Notes: a model not told the origin generated them from the letters alone. A stretch of DNA of 64,000 bases from an uncultured Aquimarina sp. (GCA_947498705.1 CANMLW010000008.1:142289-206288); one strand, 5' to 3'. Shown: positions 29,702-38,702, counted from the stretch's first letter. Numbers and translations: made by a program.

Positions 29702-30232
29702 ATGAAGGTTTTTGAGACAAAAAGATTAATAGTCGGTGTGTTGAAAGAAAGTGACCAAGAGATTTTTGTTGAGTTACTTTCGGATCCCAGAATTATCGAC
29801 CCAGCACCACATCAAAAGGTGGATATGGAGGAAGTTATAACGAAATTTGAGTTAAACTTAAAAGCCAGTAATATTCCAATAACAAATCAAGATAATATTT
29901 GGAGTGTATATGAAAAGAGAAGTTCAGAGATGATCGGTATAGGCGCTATATTAACAAATGATAAAGGAGATTGGGAACTGGGGTATAGATTTAGAGTGAA
30001 ATATTGGGGACATGGATTCGGATCTGAATTGGCTAATGGAATGATTAAGTATTGTTTTGAGAAACTAAATTTTGAAAAAATAACTGCAGACGTCGATGTT
30101 AAAAATATAGCATCGGTTAAAATTCTCGAAAAAATTATGACTCCTGTATTAGAATTTAATAATGAAGAAGACAGGTGTATTGATAGACGTTATGAAATAA
30201 AAAGAGAAAACTGGTTGCAACGTCTTATCTAG
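29702..30232 (+). CDS. GNAT family acetyltransferase (RimJ/RimL-like)
   Basis: The 176-aa product starts at ATG 29702 rather than the TTG one codon earlier. N-terminal ETKRLIVGVLKESD is typical of the RimJ/RimL branch, and acetyl-CoA binding is seen in YRFRVKYWGHGFGSELANGMIKY (about residues 99-121, with the Gly-rich GHGFGSE). FEKITADVDVKNIASVKILEK completes the pattern. The substrate is unknown. It stands alone between msrA and a 400-bp gap. Confidence 0.85.
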   Translation: MKVFETKRLIVGVLKESDQEIFVELLSDPRIIDPAPHQKVDMEEVITKFELNLKASNIPITNQDNIWSVYEKRSSEMIGIGAILTNDKGDWELGYRFRVKYWGHGFGSELANGMIKYCFEKLNFEKITADVDVKNIASVKILEKIMTPVLEFNNEEDRCIDRRYEIKRENWLQRLI

Positions 30233-30629
30233 TCCATTACTTCATTAGAGTACAAAATGTGAATTTTGCAGGTCAAAGCATTCCTCAAGATGAGTTGACT
30301 ATATAGATATTTTGCTAGCATAAATAATCTATAAGATAATTTTATAATGAAATGATACGTAACTTAACTTAACACAAAATGCTTTAGATAATGTCGTTGG
30401 TCTTTATAAATATGTTGTTCAGGAGATAAGTTTAAAATCAAAAAAAATGTTCTTTATTTTCAAACCTTACACAAGTTTTAGTAAGGGAGTATATACAATC
30501 AATGTACCTTTTTTTTAGTAAGATAAAAACAATTGTTTAGTTGAATAAATTCATGTCGGAAATAGTATTCTAATCCCTTATCTTTAGACCTGTTGAATAC
30601 GAATAAAAACCCCTAATTTTTAAATAAGC
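30233..30629. other. Non-coding gap
   Basis: This is 397 bp of AT-rich sequence with no ORF I would defend and no strong inverted repeat. TATCTTTA at 30579-30586 is a weak match to a -7 element and may serve the following gene. I see nothing else. Confidence 0.4.
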
Positions 30630-33600
30630 ATGCACAAAATATATAGTCAGATACTATTGCTATTAGTTTTTTTTAGTTGTTCGAAACAACAAAAAGAAGA
30701 AACAGTGACTGTAGCACCACCAAAGAGCACATTGTTTCAGGAAATATCGGCTTCACAAAGTCATGTCGAGTTTCATAATAAGGTAGAAGAGACGTTATAT
30801 TTTAACTTTTTAAATTATTCTTATATCTATAACGGTGGAGGAGTTGCTATTGGTGATATTAATAATGATGGATTAGAAGATGTTTATTTTAGTTCTAATC
30901 AAGGCAGTAATGCACTGTATCTTAATAAGGGAAATTTTGTTTTCGAAGATATTACCTCAAATTCGGGCGTTGCTGATGAATTAGGTTGGTCAACAGGGGT
31001 GTCTATTGTCGATATTAATGTAGACGGTTGGATGGATATTTATGTATGTAAGGCAGGGGCTTTAAAGGATAGTGAACAACGTAAGAATAAACTGTATATC
31101 AATCAAAAAGATGGGACTTTTATAGAGCAAGCTGATCAATATGGTATTGCTTCAAAAGCATTTTCTACTCAAGCTTATTACTTAGATTATGATAAAGACG
31201 GTGATATCGATATCTATTTGGTAAATCATCGCCCCGATTTTAAAAACAACGTGGTCATAGACCCAAGAATTCAAAGTGATTATCGACCAGAAAGTACGGA
31301 TCAACTTTTCGAAAATGTCGAGGGTAAGTTTATTGATGTCACTCAAAAATCAGGAATTCTTAATAAAGCATGGGGTTTAAGTGCTTCTATTGGAGATTTT
31401 AATGGTGACCAATGGCCAGATATCTATGTAGCCAATGACTTTTTAGAACCTGATTTCCTTTATATAAATAATCAGGATGGAACATTTACAGATAAAATCC
31501 TGGATACTTTTGATCATATAACTGCGAATAGCATGGGATCTGATTATGCAGATATTAATAATGACCTTAAACCTGATTTGATAGTATTGGATATGATGTC
31601 TGATGACCACATTCGAAGTAAAGAGAATATGGCGGCCATGAGTACCGAGAATTTTAATGCCGTGGTAAAGGCTGGATATCATCATCAATATATGTCTAAT
31701 ATGTTACAACTTAATTTAGGCGATGGTGTTTATAGTGAAATAGGACAACTTGTAGGAGTTGCAAAAACAGATTGGAGTTGGGCACCCGTTTTGGCAGATT
31801 TTAATAATGACGGATATAACGATCTTTTCGTTACCAATGGTATTCTTCATGATCTTTCTAATCAGGATTTTAGAAATAAGATGCGTACCAATATTATGAA
31901 TAGAAAGAAAGTGACTCTAGAAGAAGCCATTGCCATGATGCCATCTACCAAATTGAGCAATAAAATGTTCCAAAATAAAGGAGGACTTTCTTTTGTGTCT
32001 ACTACCCAGGAGTGGGGATTAAGCAAAAAAATGAATTCTAATGGGGTAGCGTATGCAGATCTTGATAATGACGGAGACCTGGATCTTGTTTTAAACAATC
32101 AACAGGAAAAAGCAACTATTTATAAAAATAATCAGAAACATAATTTTATTAGTATTGAGCTAAAAGGAAAACAAACAAATCCAAATGGTATAGGAAGTAC
32201 AGTGTATGTATATACCAAAGATCAACAACAGTCAAAAGTGGTATACCCTGTTAGAGGATTTCAATCTAGTGTAGGTACATTGTTACATTTTGGGATTGGA
32301 ACCATTTCTCATATCGATAGTATTAAAGTAAGATGGTCCCGAGATGAGATTCAGATACTTAAAAATGTAAAAAGTAATCAAAGGCTTACTATAGTAAATA
32401 AGAATACAAGTAAAGAGAAGGTAGTAAACGATCCAACAAATACGATATCAATTATGGATGCATCCAAGTTTGGTATTCAGTATAAAAATGTAGAACGTAG
32501 TTTTGATGATTATCGTCTTCAGTTACTATTGCCGCAAAAGCAAAGTGAAAAAGGTAGAGCTCTTATCGTTGCAGATGTTAATAATGATGGCAGGGATGAT
32601 TTTTTTGTAGGTAATGGTAAAGGAGCTTCTGCAGCATTATATCTTCAACAAGAAAATCAAAAGTTTAGGTCGTCAAGTAGTTCGGTTTTTCAAAAAGATA
32701 GCGATTATGAAGATACCGAAGCTTTATTTTTTGATATGGATAATGATGGTGATCAGGATTTGTACGTAACCAGCGGAAGTTATGAAAATCAAAAAAATAG
32801 TACTTTTTTACAGGATCGAATCTATGAAAATGATGGAAAAGGCAATTTTACCAAAAGTAATGTTTTGCCCGATATAAAAGCAATTTCTTCGACAGTCGCA
32901 GCATCTGATATTGATAATGATGGAGATTTGGACCTCTTTATCGGAGGAGGTGTAATACCTGGTGAGTATCCATTGTCTTCACCATCTTATTTCTTAATTA
33001 ACGATTCTGGAAAATTTGTACGAGAAGAGCAAAACAGGATTGATGCTATAGAAAAAATTAGCATGGTGAATAAAGCAGTATTTTCTGATGTCGATAACGA
33101 TAATGATCAAGACTTAATATTGGTAGGAGAGTGGATGCCGGTCATGATTTTTGAGAATAATAATGGGACATTTAAAAATAAAGAAATCACAGCACTTAAG
33201 AATCTTTCTGGGTGGTATTTTTCTATAGAACCTGCAGATATTGATAAGGATGGGGATATGGACTATTTGGTGGGTAATATTGGTGGTAATACCAAGTTTC
33301 AGCCCCAAAAAGATAAGCCGTTACACATTTATGCAAAAGATTTTGATCAAAATGGGAGTTTAGATATTATCCTAAGTAAGGCTTCTAAAACGGGATTGTT
33401 ACTTCCTATTAGAGGAAAACAATGTTCTTCAGAACAAGTCCCGATGTTGAATACCAAATTTAAAACCTACGGTGCTTTTGCTAATGCTTCGCTACCAGAT
33501 ATTTATGGAGATAAAAATCTTAAGGAAGCTACACATTATACCGCAGCCGAGTTTAGTACATTACTTTTGGTTAATAATGGAAAAGGAGATTTTGAAACCC

Positions 33601-33914
33601 GTAAATTACCTGTTCAGGCTCAGTTTGGTCCTACCACAGATTTTGTAGTAGATGACTTTAATAAAGATGGTACTATGGATGTTTTTGGAGTTGGATCGAT
33701 ATATGAAGCAGAAGTAGAAACCATACGTTATGATGCAAATAAGGGGTATTTTCTTTTCGGAAATTTGCAAAAACCAACAGATTTTGATACTTCGTTGCCT
33801 GCATTGCATAAATTGCAAACGATCGCTGCAGAACAATTAACAATAGGTGATAAGAAATTTCTTCTTGTTTTATCTAAAAATGAAGGATTGAAACTGTTAC
33901 GATTAGCTCAATAA
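30630..33914 (+). CDS. Large FG-GAP/VCBS-repeat lipoprotein with ASPIC/UnbV domain
   Basis: The 1094-aa product has a lipoprotein signal (LLLVFFSCSK, Cys at about residue 17). It contains two blocks of FG-GAP/VCBS repeats with the calcium-type motif D-x-(N/D)-x-DG-x-x-D, such as DINNDGLEDVY, DYDKDGDIDIY and DIDNDGDLDLF. The blocks cover about residues 70-490 and 640-1090 and should form beta-propellers. Between them is an ASPIC/UnbV domain (about residues 505-590, with GxxSTVYV and VRGFQSSVGT...HFGIG). In Bacteroidota such proteins are surface-exposed, often next to SusCD genes, and thought to help with adhesion or glycan handling. None is adjacent here, and the gene stands alone. Confidence 0.88.
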   Translation: MHKIYSQILLLLVFFSCSKQQKEETVTVAPPKSTLFQEISASQSHVEFHNKVEETLYFNFLNYSYIYNGGGVAIGDINNDGLEDVYFSSNQGSNALYLNKGNFVFEDITSNSGVADELGWSTGVSIVDINVDGWMDIYVCKAGALKDSEQRKNKLYINQKDGTFIEQADQYGIASKAFSTQAYYLDYDKDGDIDIYLVNHRPDFKNNVVIDPRIQSDYRPESTDQLFENVEGKFIDVTQKSGILNKAWGLSASIGDFNGDQWPDIYVANDFLEPDFLYINNQDGTFTDKILDTFDHITANSMGSDYADINNDLKPDLIVLDMMSDDHIRSKENMAAMSTENFNAVVKAGYHHQYMSNMLQLNLGDGVYSEIGQLVGVAKTDWSWAPVLADFNNDGYNDLFVTNGILHDLSNQDFRNKMRTNIMNRKKVTLEEAIAMMPSTKLSNKMFQNKGGLSFVSTTQEWGLSKKMNSNGVAYADLDNDGDLDLVLNNQQEKATIYKNNQKHNFISIELKGKQTNPNGIGSTVYVYTKDQQQSKVVYPVRGFQSSVGTLLHFGIGTISHIDSIKVRWSRDEIQILKNVKSNQRLTIVNKNTSKEKVVNDPTNTISIMDASKFGIQYKNVERSFDDYRLQLLLPQKQSEKGRALIVADVNNDGRDDFFVGNGKGASAALYLQQENQKFRSSSSSVFQKDSDYEDTEALFFDMDNDGDQDLYVTSGSYENQKNSTFLQDRIYENDGKGNFTKSNVLPDIKAISSTVAASDIDNDGDLDLFIGGGVIPGEYPLSSPSYFLINDSGKFVREEQNRIDAIEKISMVNKAVFSDVDNDNDQDLILVGEWMPVMIFENNNGTFKNKEITALKNLSGWYFSIEPADIDKDGDMDYLVGNIGGNTKFQPQKDKPLHIYAKDFDQNGSLDIILSKASKTGLLLPIRGKQCSSEQVPMLNTKFKTYGAFANASLPDIYGDKNLKEATHYTAAEFSTLLLVNNGKGDFETRKLPVQAQFGPTTDFVVDDFNKDGTMDVFGVGSIYEAEVETIRYDANKGYFLFGNLQKPTDFDTSLPALHKLQTIAAEQLTIGDKKFLLVLSKNEGLKLLRLAQ

Positions 33915-34017
33915 ATGATATGCAATGTTCTGAAATATAGGCAGTCCGACCTTAGGGGGATTGGCTATATTCCTTGTTGTGGTGTCATTTTTATCAATAC
34001 TTATTCTGCTTCTAAAA

Positions 34018-34338
34018 TCAATCTGTTTTTTCTAGATTCTTTTTATATTTTTTAGAATTTGACTGAATAAGTAAATATGGTATTCCAAGAATCATTGAAG
34101 TCCAAAAAGCATAATTTTGAAAACTTGGGTTTTCAGTTAATTTAGCAATCAGATATCCAGAAATAATAATCAAAGCCATTCCGAACATTACATTTCTAAA
34201 TAAATTTGCTATTCCTAAAATATTATATTTTTTCTTTTCTTTTTTCGGCATTGTATTATAGCCCGCAATCAACCAATACATTTTGCCATATTTTATTAAA
34301 ATTCCGAGAACGATAAAAAGAATTGCTACTCCAATCAT
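34018..34338 (-). CDS. DUF3784-like small membrane protein
   Basis: The 106-aa product has three hydrophobic segments (residues 1-15, 50-67, 74-92). Its N terminus is LGILIKYGKMYWLIAGYNTM, and the phrase 'LIAGYNTMPKKEKKKYN' is characteristic of DUF3784. The function is unknown. It is the last (3'-most) member of the minus-strand cassette-like array, and repeat copy A lies just upstream in the direction of transcription. Confidence 0.8.
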   Translation of the reverse strand: MIGVAILFIVLGILIKYGKMYWLIAGYNTMPKKEKKKYNILGIANLFRNVMFGMALIIISGYLIAKLTENPSFQNYAFWTSMILGIPYLLIQSNSKKYKKNLEKTD

Positions 34339-34401
34339 AGTTTATGTTTTAAAATTAAATTAGTCTATTTTATTCTCTTTGTTCGTTAAGATACATAGTT
34401 T

Positions 34402-34566
34402 ACTATATGTGTTGTAGCAAAGCAAAATGTTACAATGTTTTTTGATTTTTCTATGTATTGGTTGCTAACTTTTACTTTTTGCAAGCATTGCACCTTATCA
34501 AAAGTAGAACAACCTTTCGATTAATTACTTAGTTGCTATGACCTTAATAACATATATAGTGTTGTG
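34402..34566. repeat. Array repeat, copy A
   Basis: This copy has imperfect terminal inverted arms (ACTATATGTGTTGTAGC at 34402-34418 against the complement of GCTATGAC...CATATATAGT ending 34560). It contains the shared interior GGTTGCTAACTTTTAC and loop GCATTGC. It is near-identical to copy C downstream of 34440, including the neighbouring gene. Confidence 0.75.
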
Positions 34567-34576
34567 ATTTCGTTTT

Positions 34577-34897
34577 TTATTTAAACAGACGTTGGAAAAA
34601 GTTCTTTTTTGGTTCTGGATAGATATTTTCATTCCGTTCAACAAATCCGTATACTTCGTCCGTCAATTTTATTTTCAACTCGTCAATTTCCATTAGCATT
34701 CCCTTCATAAGTTCTTTACTATACAGTCCAGATTTAATCATGAATAGGTTATTCGAAATAGTATCTATTATGTGAAAGTCATTACCTATTCCCTTATAAA
34801 CATCTTTAGGTTTTCCTATTCTAAAGTCATCTTCCCATTCCGCTTGTCCATTATATTTACAATCCAGTTTATAAGTTTGTAGATCAATTTTATTCAT
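34577..34897 (-). CDS. Small soluble protein of unknown function, array member
   Basis: The 106-aa product has no signal peptide and no membrane span. It is acidic in the middle (GMLMEIDELKIKLTDEVYGFVERNE) and ends in the basic, amphipathic PKKNFFQRLFK. I do not recognise a family. A second, damaged copy lies at 38345-38640, so this cassette with its repeat was duplicated within the array. It stands alone, with a compact attC-like hairpin just upstream of its start. Confidence 0.7.
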   Translation of the reverse strand: MNKIDLQTYKLDCKYNGQAEWEDDFRIGKPKDVYKGIGNDFHIIDTISNNLFMIKSGLYSKELMKGMLMEIDELKIKLTDEVYGFVERNENIYPEPKKNFFQRLFK

Positions 34898-34920
34898 CTT
34901 GATAAGTTTCTATAATGAAT

Positions 34921-34973
34921 CATAACGTCTCTTGTATGGTGCGTTTGCTTCACTATACAAATTGTTGTGTAGC
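34921..34973 (-). repeat. Compact attC-like site
   Basis: On the minus strand, box CACAAC (complement of 34964-34969) is followed by arm TTGTATAGTG, a 9-nt loop, arm CACCATACAA, 5 nt, and box GTTATG (complement of 34921-34926). Outer boxes pair 5/6 and inner arms 9/10, and the spacers are unequal (3 and 5 nt), leaving unpaired bases. This is the R''-L''-loop-L'-R' order and size (53 bp) of integron attC sites. The R' box differs from the strict GTTRRRY consensus. Confidence 0.55.
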
Positions 34974-34977
34974 GTTT

Positions 34978-35760
34978 TTATCCTATTTTCAACTTTATAA
35001 AAACGAATAATATTATGATATTCAAAGGAAGTAACCACCAAACCCATTTTGTGTTATTATTTCCAAAAATAGAGTCGGAAATGAACCCATCCATTTTATT
35101 ATAAAGTTTAGCACTTGCCTCAACTTTATTACCTTGTAAAATCTCTTGTTTTAAATCAATTAACATTCCCACAAACGGAATCTTGTTTAAAATCAAAATA
35201 ATTCCTTTTCTCAAAAATTTAGGTGTTTTTTGGTATTTAGAATTTATCATTTTTCCAAAATCTAGTGCTTTGGTTAATTGATTGTCGGTTAGGTCAACTT
35301 TGCCTTGAAATAAATTCTCTACTTTGTCGATTATTAGTTCACTTATCTTATGAAAAAATGTCGATAAGTTTTCATAAATCACCCTCATAGTATCAATAAC
35401 TACATACTGATATGTTCTGTATGCAGAGTAGATTGTTACTCCTAATCCAATGATTAGTACAAGTAAAACAAACAGGATTTTAATAAATTCAAAATTAGTT
35501 GAGAGTAATCGACTTATAGAAAAGAAAAACAATATTGTATTTGAAAGTGCAAATAAAAATAACACGGTAGTAAAACGTTTAACTCCATTTACACCTAATT
35601 TCCCTCCTTCTTTTATTAGTCGCCAAGGGTGATTAAGTAACTCCAGCAGTTTATTATTGTTTTCCTCATTTTCAGGAAGATTGTTATATTCTATTTCAAA
35701 TTCTTTTTCTTCATTACCATTTACTTGGTAAACTCCTTCTATTGTATACTTTTTTTTCAT
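34978..35760 (-). CDS. Membrane protein of unknown function, array member
   Basis: The 260-aa product has two adjacent spans in the first half (about residues 64-84 and 93-117) and one at the C-terminal end (WWLLPLNIIILFVFIKL). The middle is a helical, charged stretch (IRVIYENLSTFFHKISELIIDKVENL) with no Cys. There is no signal peptide; the N-terminal 50 residues are cytoplasmic-looking and acidic. I do not recognise a family. It is the largest gene of the array, flanked by the compact attC-like site on the 3' side and by repeat copy B on the 5' side. Confidence 0.75.
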   Translation of the reverse strand: MKKKYTIEGVYQVNGNEEKEFEIEYNNLPENEENNNKLLELLNHPWRLIKEGGKLGVNGVKRFTTVLFLFALSNTILFFFSISRLLSTNFEFIKILFVLLVLIIGLGVTIYSAYRTYQYVVIDTMRVIYENLSTFFHKISELIIDKVENLFQGKVDLTDNQLTKALDFGKMINSKYQKTPKFLRKGIILILNKIPFVGMLIDLKQEILQGNKVEASAKLYNKMDGFISDSIFGNNNTKWVWWLLPLNIIILFVFIKLKIG

Positions 35761-35774
35761 CTTTTGTTTTTATG

Positions 35775-35948
35775 CTACACAACGTTTTATATATATGTTG
35801 TAGCAAAGCAAAATGTTACCCTGTTTTTTGATTTTTCTGCGTATTGGTTGCTAACTTTTACTTTTTGTAAGCATTGCGCCTTACCAAAAGTAGAACAACC
35901 TTTCGATTTATCAATTAGTAGCTATGACATCATATATCTTGTTGGTGT
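35775..35948. repeat. Array repeat, copy B
   Basis: The interior is almost the same as in copies A and C. The inner hairpin is clearest here: TACTTTTTGTAAG pairs with CTTACCAAAAGTA around CATTGCGC (one mismatch), enclosed by GGTTG/CAACC. The left end GCTACACAACG (35774-35784) lies 10 bp before the start codon of the previous cassette gene. Confidence 0.75.
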
Positions 35949-35954
35949 TAGTTT

Positions 35955-36374
35955 TTATTTTGTGAGTAATTTATTCAGGTTTGGAAATTCAATTTCAATT
36001 TTCTTATCAGGTTCATATCCATATTCCAATCCAGCGTATAATAACCCTTTTAAAGATTGTTTTTGGTTATATTTCAATTCTGTTACGAGTGTTATAAACT
36101 CTGATTCTCCCATTTTATAAACTATTTGAGATGTAATTATTCCTAAGTCATAACATCCAGCTCCACCGCCACACCAGAATTCAGTCAATTCGGAAAGCGC
36201 AGTTGAGTCTTTATTCAGGGTTCGAGTAATTAATCTAGTCAGTTTTTTATTCTGTTCGAGTGATTGTCCGGCATATAAATCTTGTCCGATTTTAATTCTG
36301 TCAACTTCATTTTGTTTACAACACAAGAGTGTGAATATTAGTAAAAAATATATTGTGAAATTCTTCATTCTCAA
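35955..36374 (-). CDS. Small lipoprotein of unknown function, array member
   Basis: The 139-aa product begins MRMKNFTIYFLLIFTLLCCKQ, a lipoprotein signal with the lipidated Cys at residue 18 or 19. The mature part has WCGGGAGCYDLGI, where two Cys could form a disulfide, and otherwise a helical pattern (ALSELTEF, YKMGESEFITLVTEL). No family is recognised. It is probably in the periplasm. Confidence 0.75.
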   Translation of the reverse strand: MRMKNFTIYFLLIFTLLCCKQNEVDRIKIGQDLYAGQSLEQNKKLTRLITRTLNKDSTALSELTEFWCGGGAGCYDLGIITSQIVYKMGESEFITLVTELKYNQKQSLKGLLYAGLEYGYEPDKKIEIEFPNLNKLLTK

Positions 36375-36388
36375 ATTAACGAAACGAT

Positions 36389-36504
36389 TCGTATAAGAAA
36401 CGTAGGGACGTTTATAAATACTATCATTTCGGTTTATATTTAGCGGACTTAGTTAATATTTACAGACTTTTCTGTTTAGTACAAAGGCCCTATGTTTTTT
36501 ATAC
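36389..36504. repeat. attC-like palindromic spacer
   Basis: GTATAAGAAACGTAGGG on the left (36391-36407) is matched at 15 of 17 positions by the complement of CCCTATGTTTTTTATAC on the right (36488-36504). The loop is about 80 nt. It fills the gap between two array genes, and its right end overlaps the stop of the upstream gene's frame. Confidence 0.5.
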
Positions 36505-37083
36505 TTTTTTAGCTGTAGTTTTTATTCTTTTTATTCCTGTTATCAGATTATAAATGAATAAAATAATTAGAGCAATTAAAAAAATGAAATCAATAGTTTC
36601 TAATTCAATTTTAGTACCGAAATAAAAAATAAAGTAGCCGTTTATCGACAAATAAAAAACCAAAATTAAAGGTAGCTTTAATTCGATTTTCTTCAATTCC
36701 GTATCCTTAATAACAAAAGTATTTGATAGATTATCGTGTATAGCCCTTTCATTATCACTAACTCCTGAGAGTATGCTAATAAATCGGCTTAAATTTCTTA
36801 TAATTAATTGAAAGAGGGTTGGCTTTTTTCCAATTTGATTTAAAGTTTTAGTTTGTGTTTGGTATTTTCCGGGTGTTCTACCAAATAAAGATTCAAACAA
36901 GAAGTAGTAAATAAATCTGGTAAATAAATAAAATATAAAGGCAAGGGTAAAGTTTTGAAAAGTCAGAAAAGCAATAACGAGTCCTAAAACCGAAGAGATA
37001 ACAAAGTCTATGATTAGATTTTCTCCACGTTCTTCTTCGTTGGCTAAAGTCAAGTTTTTATATTTTTTGTTGTTTATTTTCAT
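36499..37083 (-). CDS. RDD family membrane protein, array member
   Basis: The 194-aa product (ATG at 37083; the frame also offers a TTG one codon earlier) has an RDD-like membrane domain. Spans lie near residues 27-45 and 50-68. The motif FESLFGRTPGKYQTQTKTL is where RDD proteins carry the conserved 'GRTxGK' turn, then RNLSRFISILSGVS and AIHDNLSNTFVI (the 'HD' segment). Two further spans are at the C terminus. RDD proteins are proposed transporters or regulators; the role here is unknown. A second, unrelated-looking RDD gene occupies the next cassette. Confidence 0.82.
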   Translation of the reverse strand: MKINNKKYKNLTLANEEERGENLIIDFVISSVLGLVIAFLTFQNFTLAFIFYLFTRFIYYFLFESLFGRTPGKYQTQTKTLNQIGKKPTLFQLIIRNLSRFISILSGVSDNERAIHDNLSNTFVIKDTELKKIELKLPLILVFYLSINGYFIFYFGTKIELETIDFIFLIALIILFIYNLITGIKRIKTTAKKV

Positions 37084-37177
37084 CAAGTGTAGACGTTCGT
37101 GAAATTTTCGAAGGTGATAATTTTTCGTTTTCAGTAATTTTTTTCTTAAGCTTAAAATAGATTTGCGTGATTACAGT

Positions 37178-37204
37178 TAACGTTTAGCATATGTGTGTTG
37201 TAGC
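37178..37204. repeat. Array end-box sequence
   Basis: AACGTTTAGCATATGTG followed by TTGTAGC (37179-37204) is the same box-spacer-box sequence seen at the left ends of copies D and E. It lies 6 bp after the stop of the next minus-strand gene. Confidence 0.5.
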
Positions 37205-37210
37205 AAGTTT

Positions 37211-37615
37211 TTAATTTCTTTCTACAACTATAGTTTTACCAATGATATCTCCTAAACGTTGATGTTTCTTACTGTACTTTATTGTTAGTATACCAACTAA
37301 ACCTAGAGGCCACATATCAATCATGTCTAAACAATGTCGTAAAAGGGATTGCCAAAATTTTATTTTTTCACCATTTTCATTAACTACTTTTAATTTAAGT
37401 AATAGATTCCCAATAGTACTTTGGAATAACGTTTCAGTAACAATCATTGTAATTACCCAAATTCCAATAAAAAATAGCCAATCATAATCAAATTTATAGG
37501 TCCTTTCACCAATTTTCTCTCCTAATAAGACCAAAGAAGACCAGAATAATACAAACCATATTACATAGTCCATCAAGCAAGCTATTATTCTTTTAATTAA
37601 AAAATATTTTGGCAT
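37211..37615 (-). CDS. RDD family membrane protein, array member
   Basis: The 134-aa product starts at ATG 37615 (MPKYFLIKRI); a TTG nine codons upstream is less likely. It is a standard short RDD protein. R/D residues sit in IIACLMDYVIWFVLF (first span), a second span follows, then STIGNLLLKLKVVNENG (the G-N/K-L-K-V turn), and the C-terminal KHQRLGDIIGKTIVV is an exact RDD hallmark. Three spans are expected. The function is unknown. Confidence 0.85.
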   Translation of the reverse strand: MPKYFLIKRIIACLMDYVIWFVLFWSSLVLLGEKIGERTYKFDYDWLFFIGIWVITMIVTETLFQSTIGNLLLKLKVVNENGEKIKFWQSLLRHCLDMIDMWPLGLVGILTIKYSKKHQRLGDIIGKTIVVERN

Positions 37616-37645
37616 ATTATATTCTCTTATATCGATTGTCAAATT

Positions 37646-37680
37646 TGCTACAACGTCTCGACTATGATTTCGTTGTGGAA
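37646..37680. repeat. Array hairpin with paired end boxes
   Basis: CTACAACG (37648-37655) and CGTTGTGG (37671-37678) are complementary at 7 of 8 positions around a 15-nt loop. The GCTACAACGTCTC on the left is nearly repeated at 40070-40082 and 34921-34930, each time just before the start of an array gene. A second small palindrome (GGAA...TTCC) follows at 37677-37700. Confidence 0.5.
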
Positions 37681-37719
37681 TTTTCCGCAGGAAATATTCC
37701 CTTATTAAATTGACTAAAT

Positions 37720-38142
37720 TTATGGATTAAATATTCTTTTTACTTGCTGCCACAGTGAATTATAGCCCTTGTAGTGAGCAGTTTTACTTTTCCTTCTATT
37801 AGAGTTATAAATTCGTACTGGATATTTAGCTCCAATAAATTCTGTGGTAGTAGGCTCTTTGTCAACCTCGGGATCAAATTTTTTCTCAATATTATTTAAT
37901 TCCGCTCTACTAAATTTGTTTAGTCCGATTGCAATTCTTTCCTCTGTGATCGATTTCTCGATTACTTTTCTATCCGATAATCTAATAATTAAATCAATAT
38001 TAGCATACAAAGGTCCATTTTTTGTTTCAATCATTACTTCTTCGTTGGTTGAAATTTCACCAAATTTGACCTGACCTTGAAAGCTAAAACATCTATTCCA
38101 AATATAAAAGGCATCATCAGATATAAACTCAAATTTTTTCAT
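37720..38142 (-). CDS. Unknown soluble protein, array member
   Basis: The 140-aa product has no signal peptide or membrane span. It begins MKKFEFISDDAFYIWNRCF and has mixed alpha/beta character, with a basic C terminus (NRRKSKTAHYKGYNSLWQQVKRIF). No family is recognised. It lies between two array repeat sites and has its own unit. Confidence 0.68.
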   Translation of the reverse strand: MKKFEFISDDAFYIWNRCFSFQGQVKFGEISTNEEVMIETKNGPLYANIDLIIRLSDRKVIEKSITEERIAIGLNKFSRAELNNIEKKFDPEVDKEPTTTEFIGAKYPVRIYNSNRRKSKTAHYKGYNSLWQQVKRIFNP

Positions 38143-38161
38143 TCAGTATTCTAATTACTCA

Positions 38162-38336
38162 CTATGGTTAATATATATGTCACAGCTGTGCAAAATGTTA
38201 CCCTGTTTTTTGATTTTTCTGCGTATTGGTTGCTAACTTTTACTTTTTACAAGCATTGCGTCTTACCAAAAGTAGAACAACCTTTCGATTAATTACTTAG
38301 TTGCTATGACCTTAATAACATATATAGTGTTGTGAT
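38162..38336. repeat. Array repeat, copy C
   Basis: The interior is near-identical to copy A, and the stretch 38280-38590 continues almost unchanged into a damaged copy of the gene at 34577-34897. The left end differs (ATATATATGTCACAGCTGTGC) and is closer to copy D, so the left end is probably a recombinant junction. Confidence 0.75.
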
Positions 38337-38344
38337 TTCGTTTT

Positions 38345-38640
38345 TTATTTAAACAGGCGTTGGAAAAAGTTCTTTTTTGGTTCTGGATAGATATTTTCAT
38401 TCCGTTCAACAAATCCGTATACTTCGTCCGTCAATTTTATTTTCAACTCGTCAATTTCCATTAGCATTCCCTTCATAAGTTCTTTACTATACAGTCCAGA
38501 TTTAATCATGAATAGGTTATTCGAAATAGTATCTATTATGTGAAAGTCATTACCTATTCCCTTATAAACATCTTTAGGTTTTCCTATTGTCCATTATATT
38601 TACAATACAGTTTATAAGTTTGTAGATCAATTTTATCCAT
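38345..38640 (-). pseudogene. Broken duplicate of the 106-aa array gene
   Basis: The start codon (38640) and stop (38345) correspond to those of the gene at 34577-34897, and most of the sequence is identical. A 25-nt stretch present in the other copy at 34821-34845 is missing after TTTTCCTATT, which shifts the frame. The product would be truncated. Few other differences are visible, so duplication and damage look recent. Confidence 0.85.
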
Positions 38641-38702
38641 TTTGATAAGCTTATATAATGTTCGTTAAGATACATAGTTTACACAAGTTAAAGATTAGGT
38701 GT

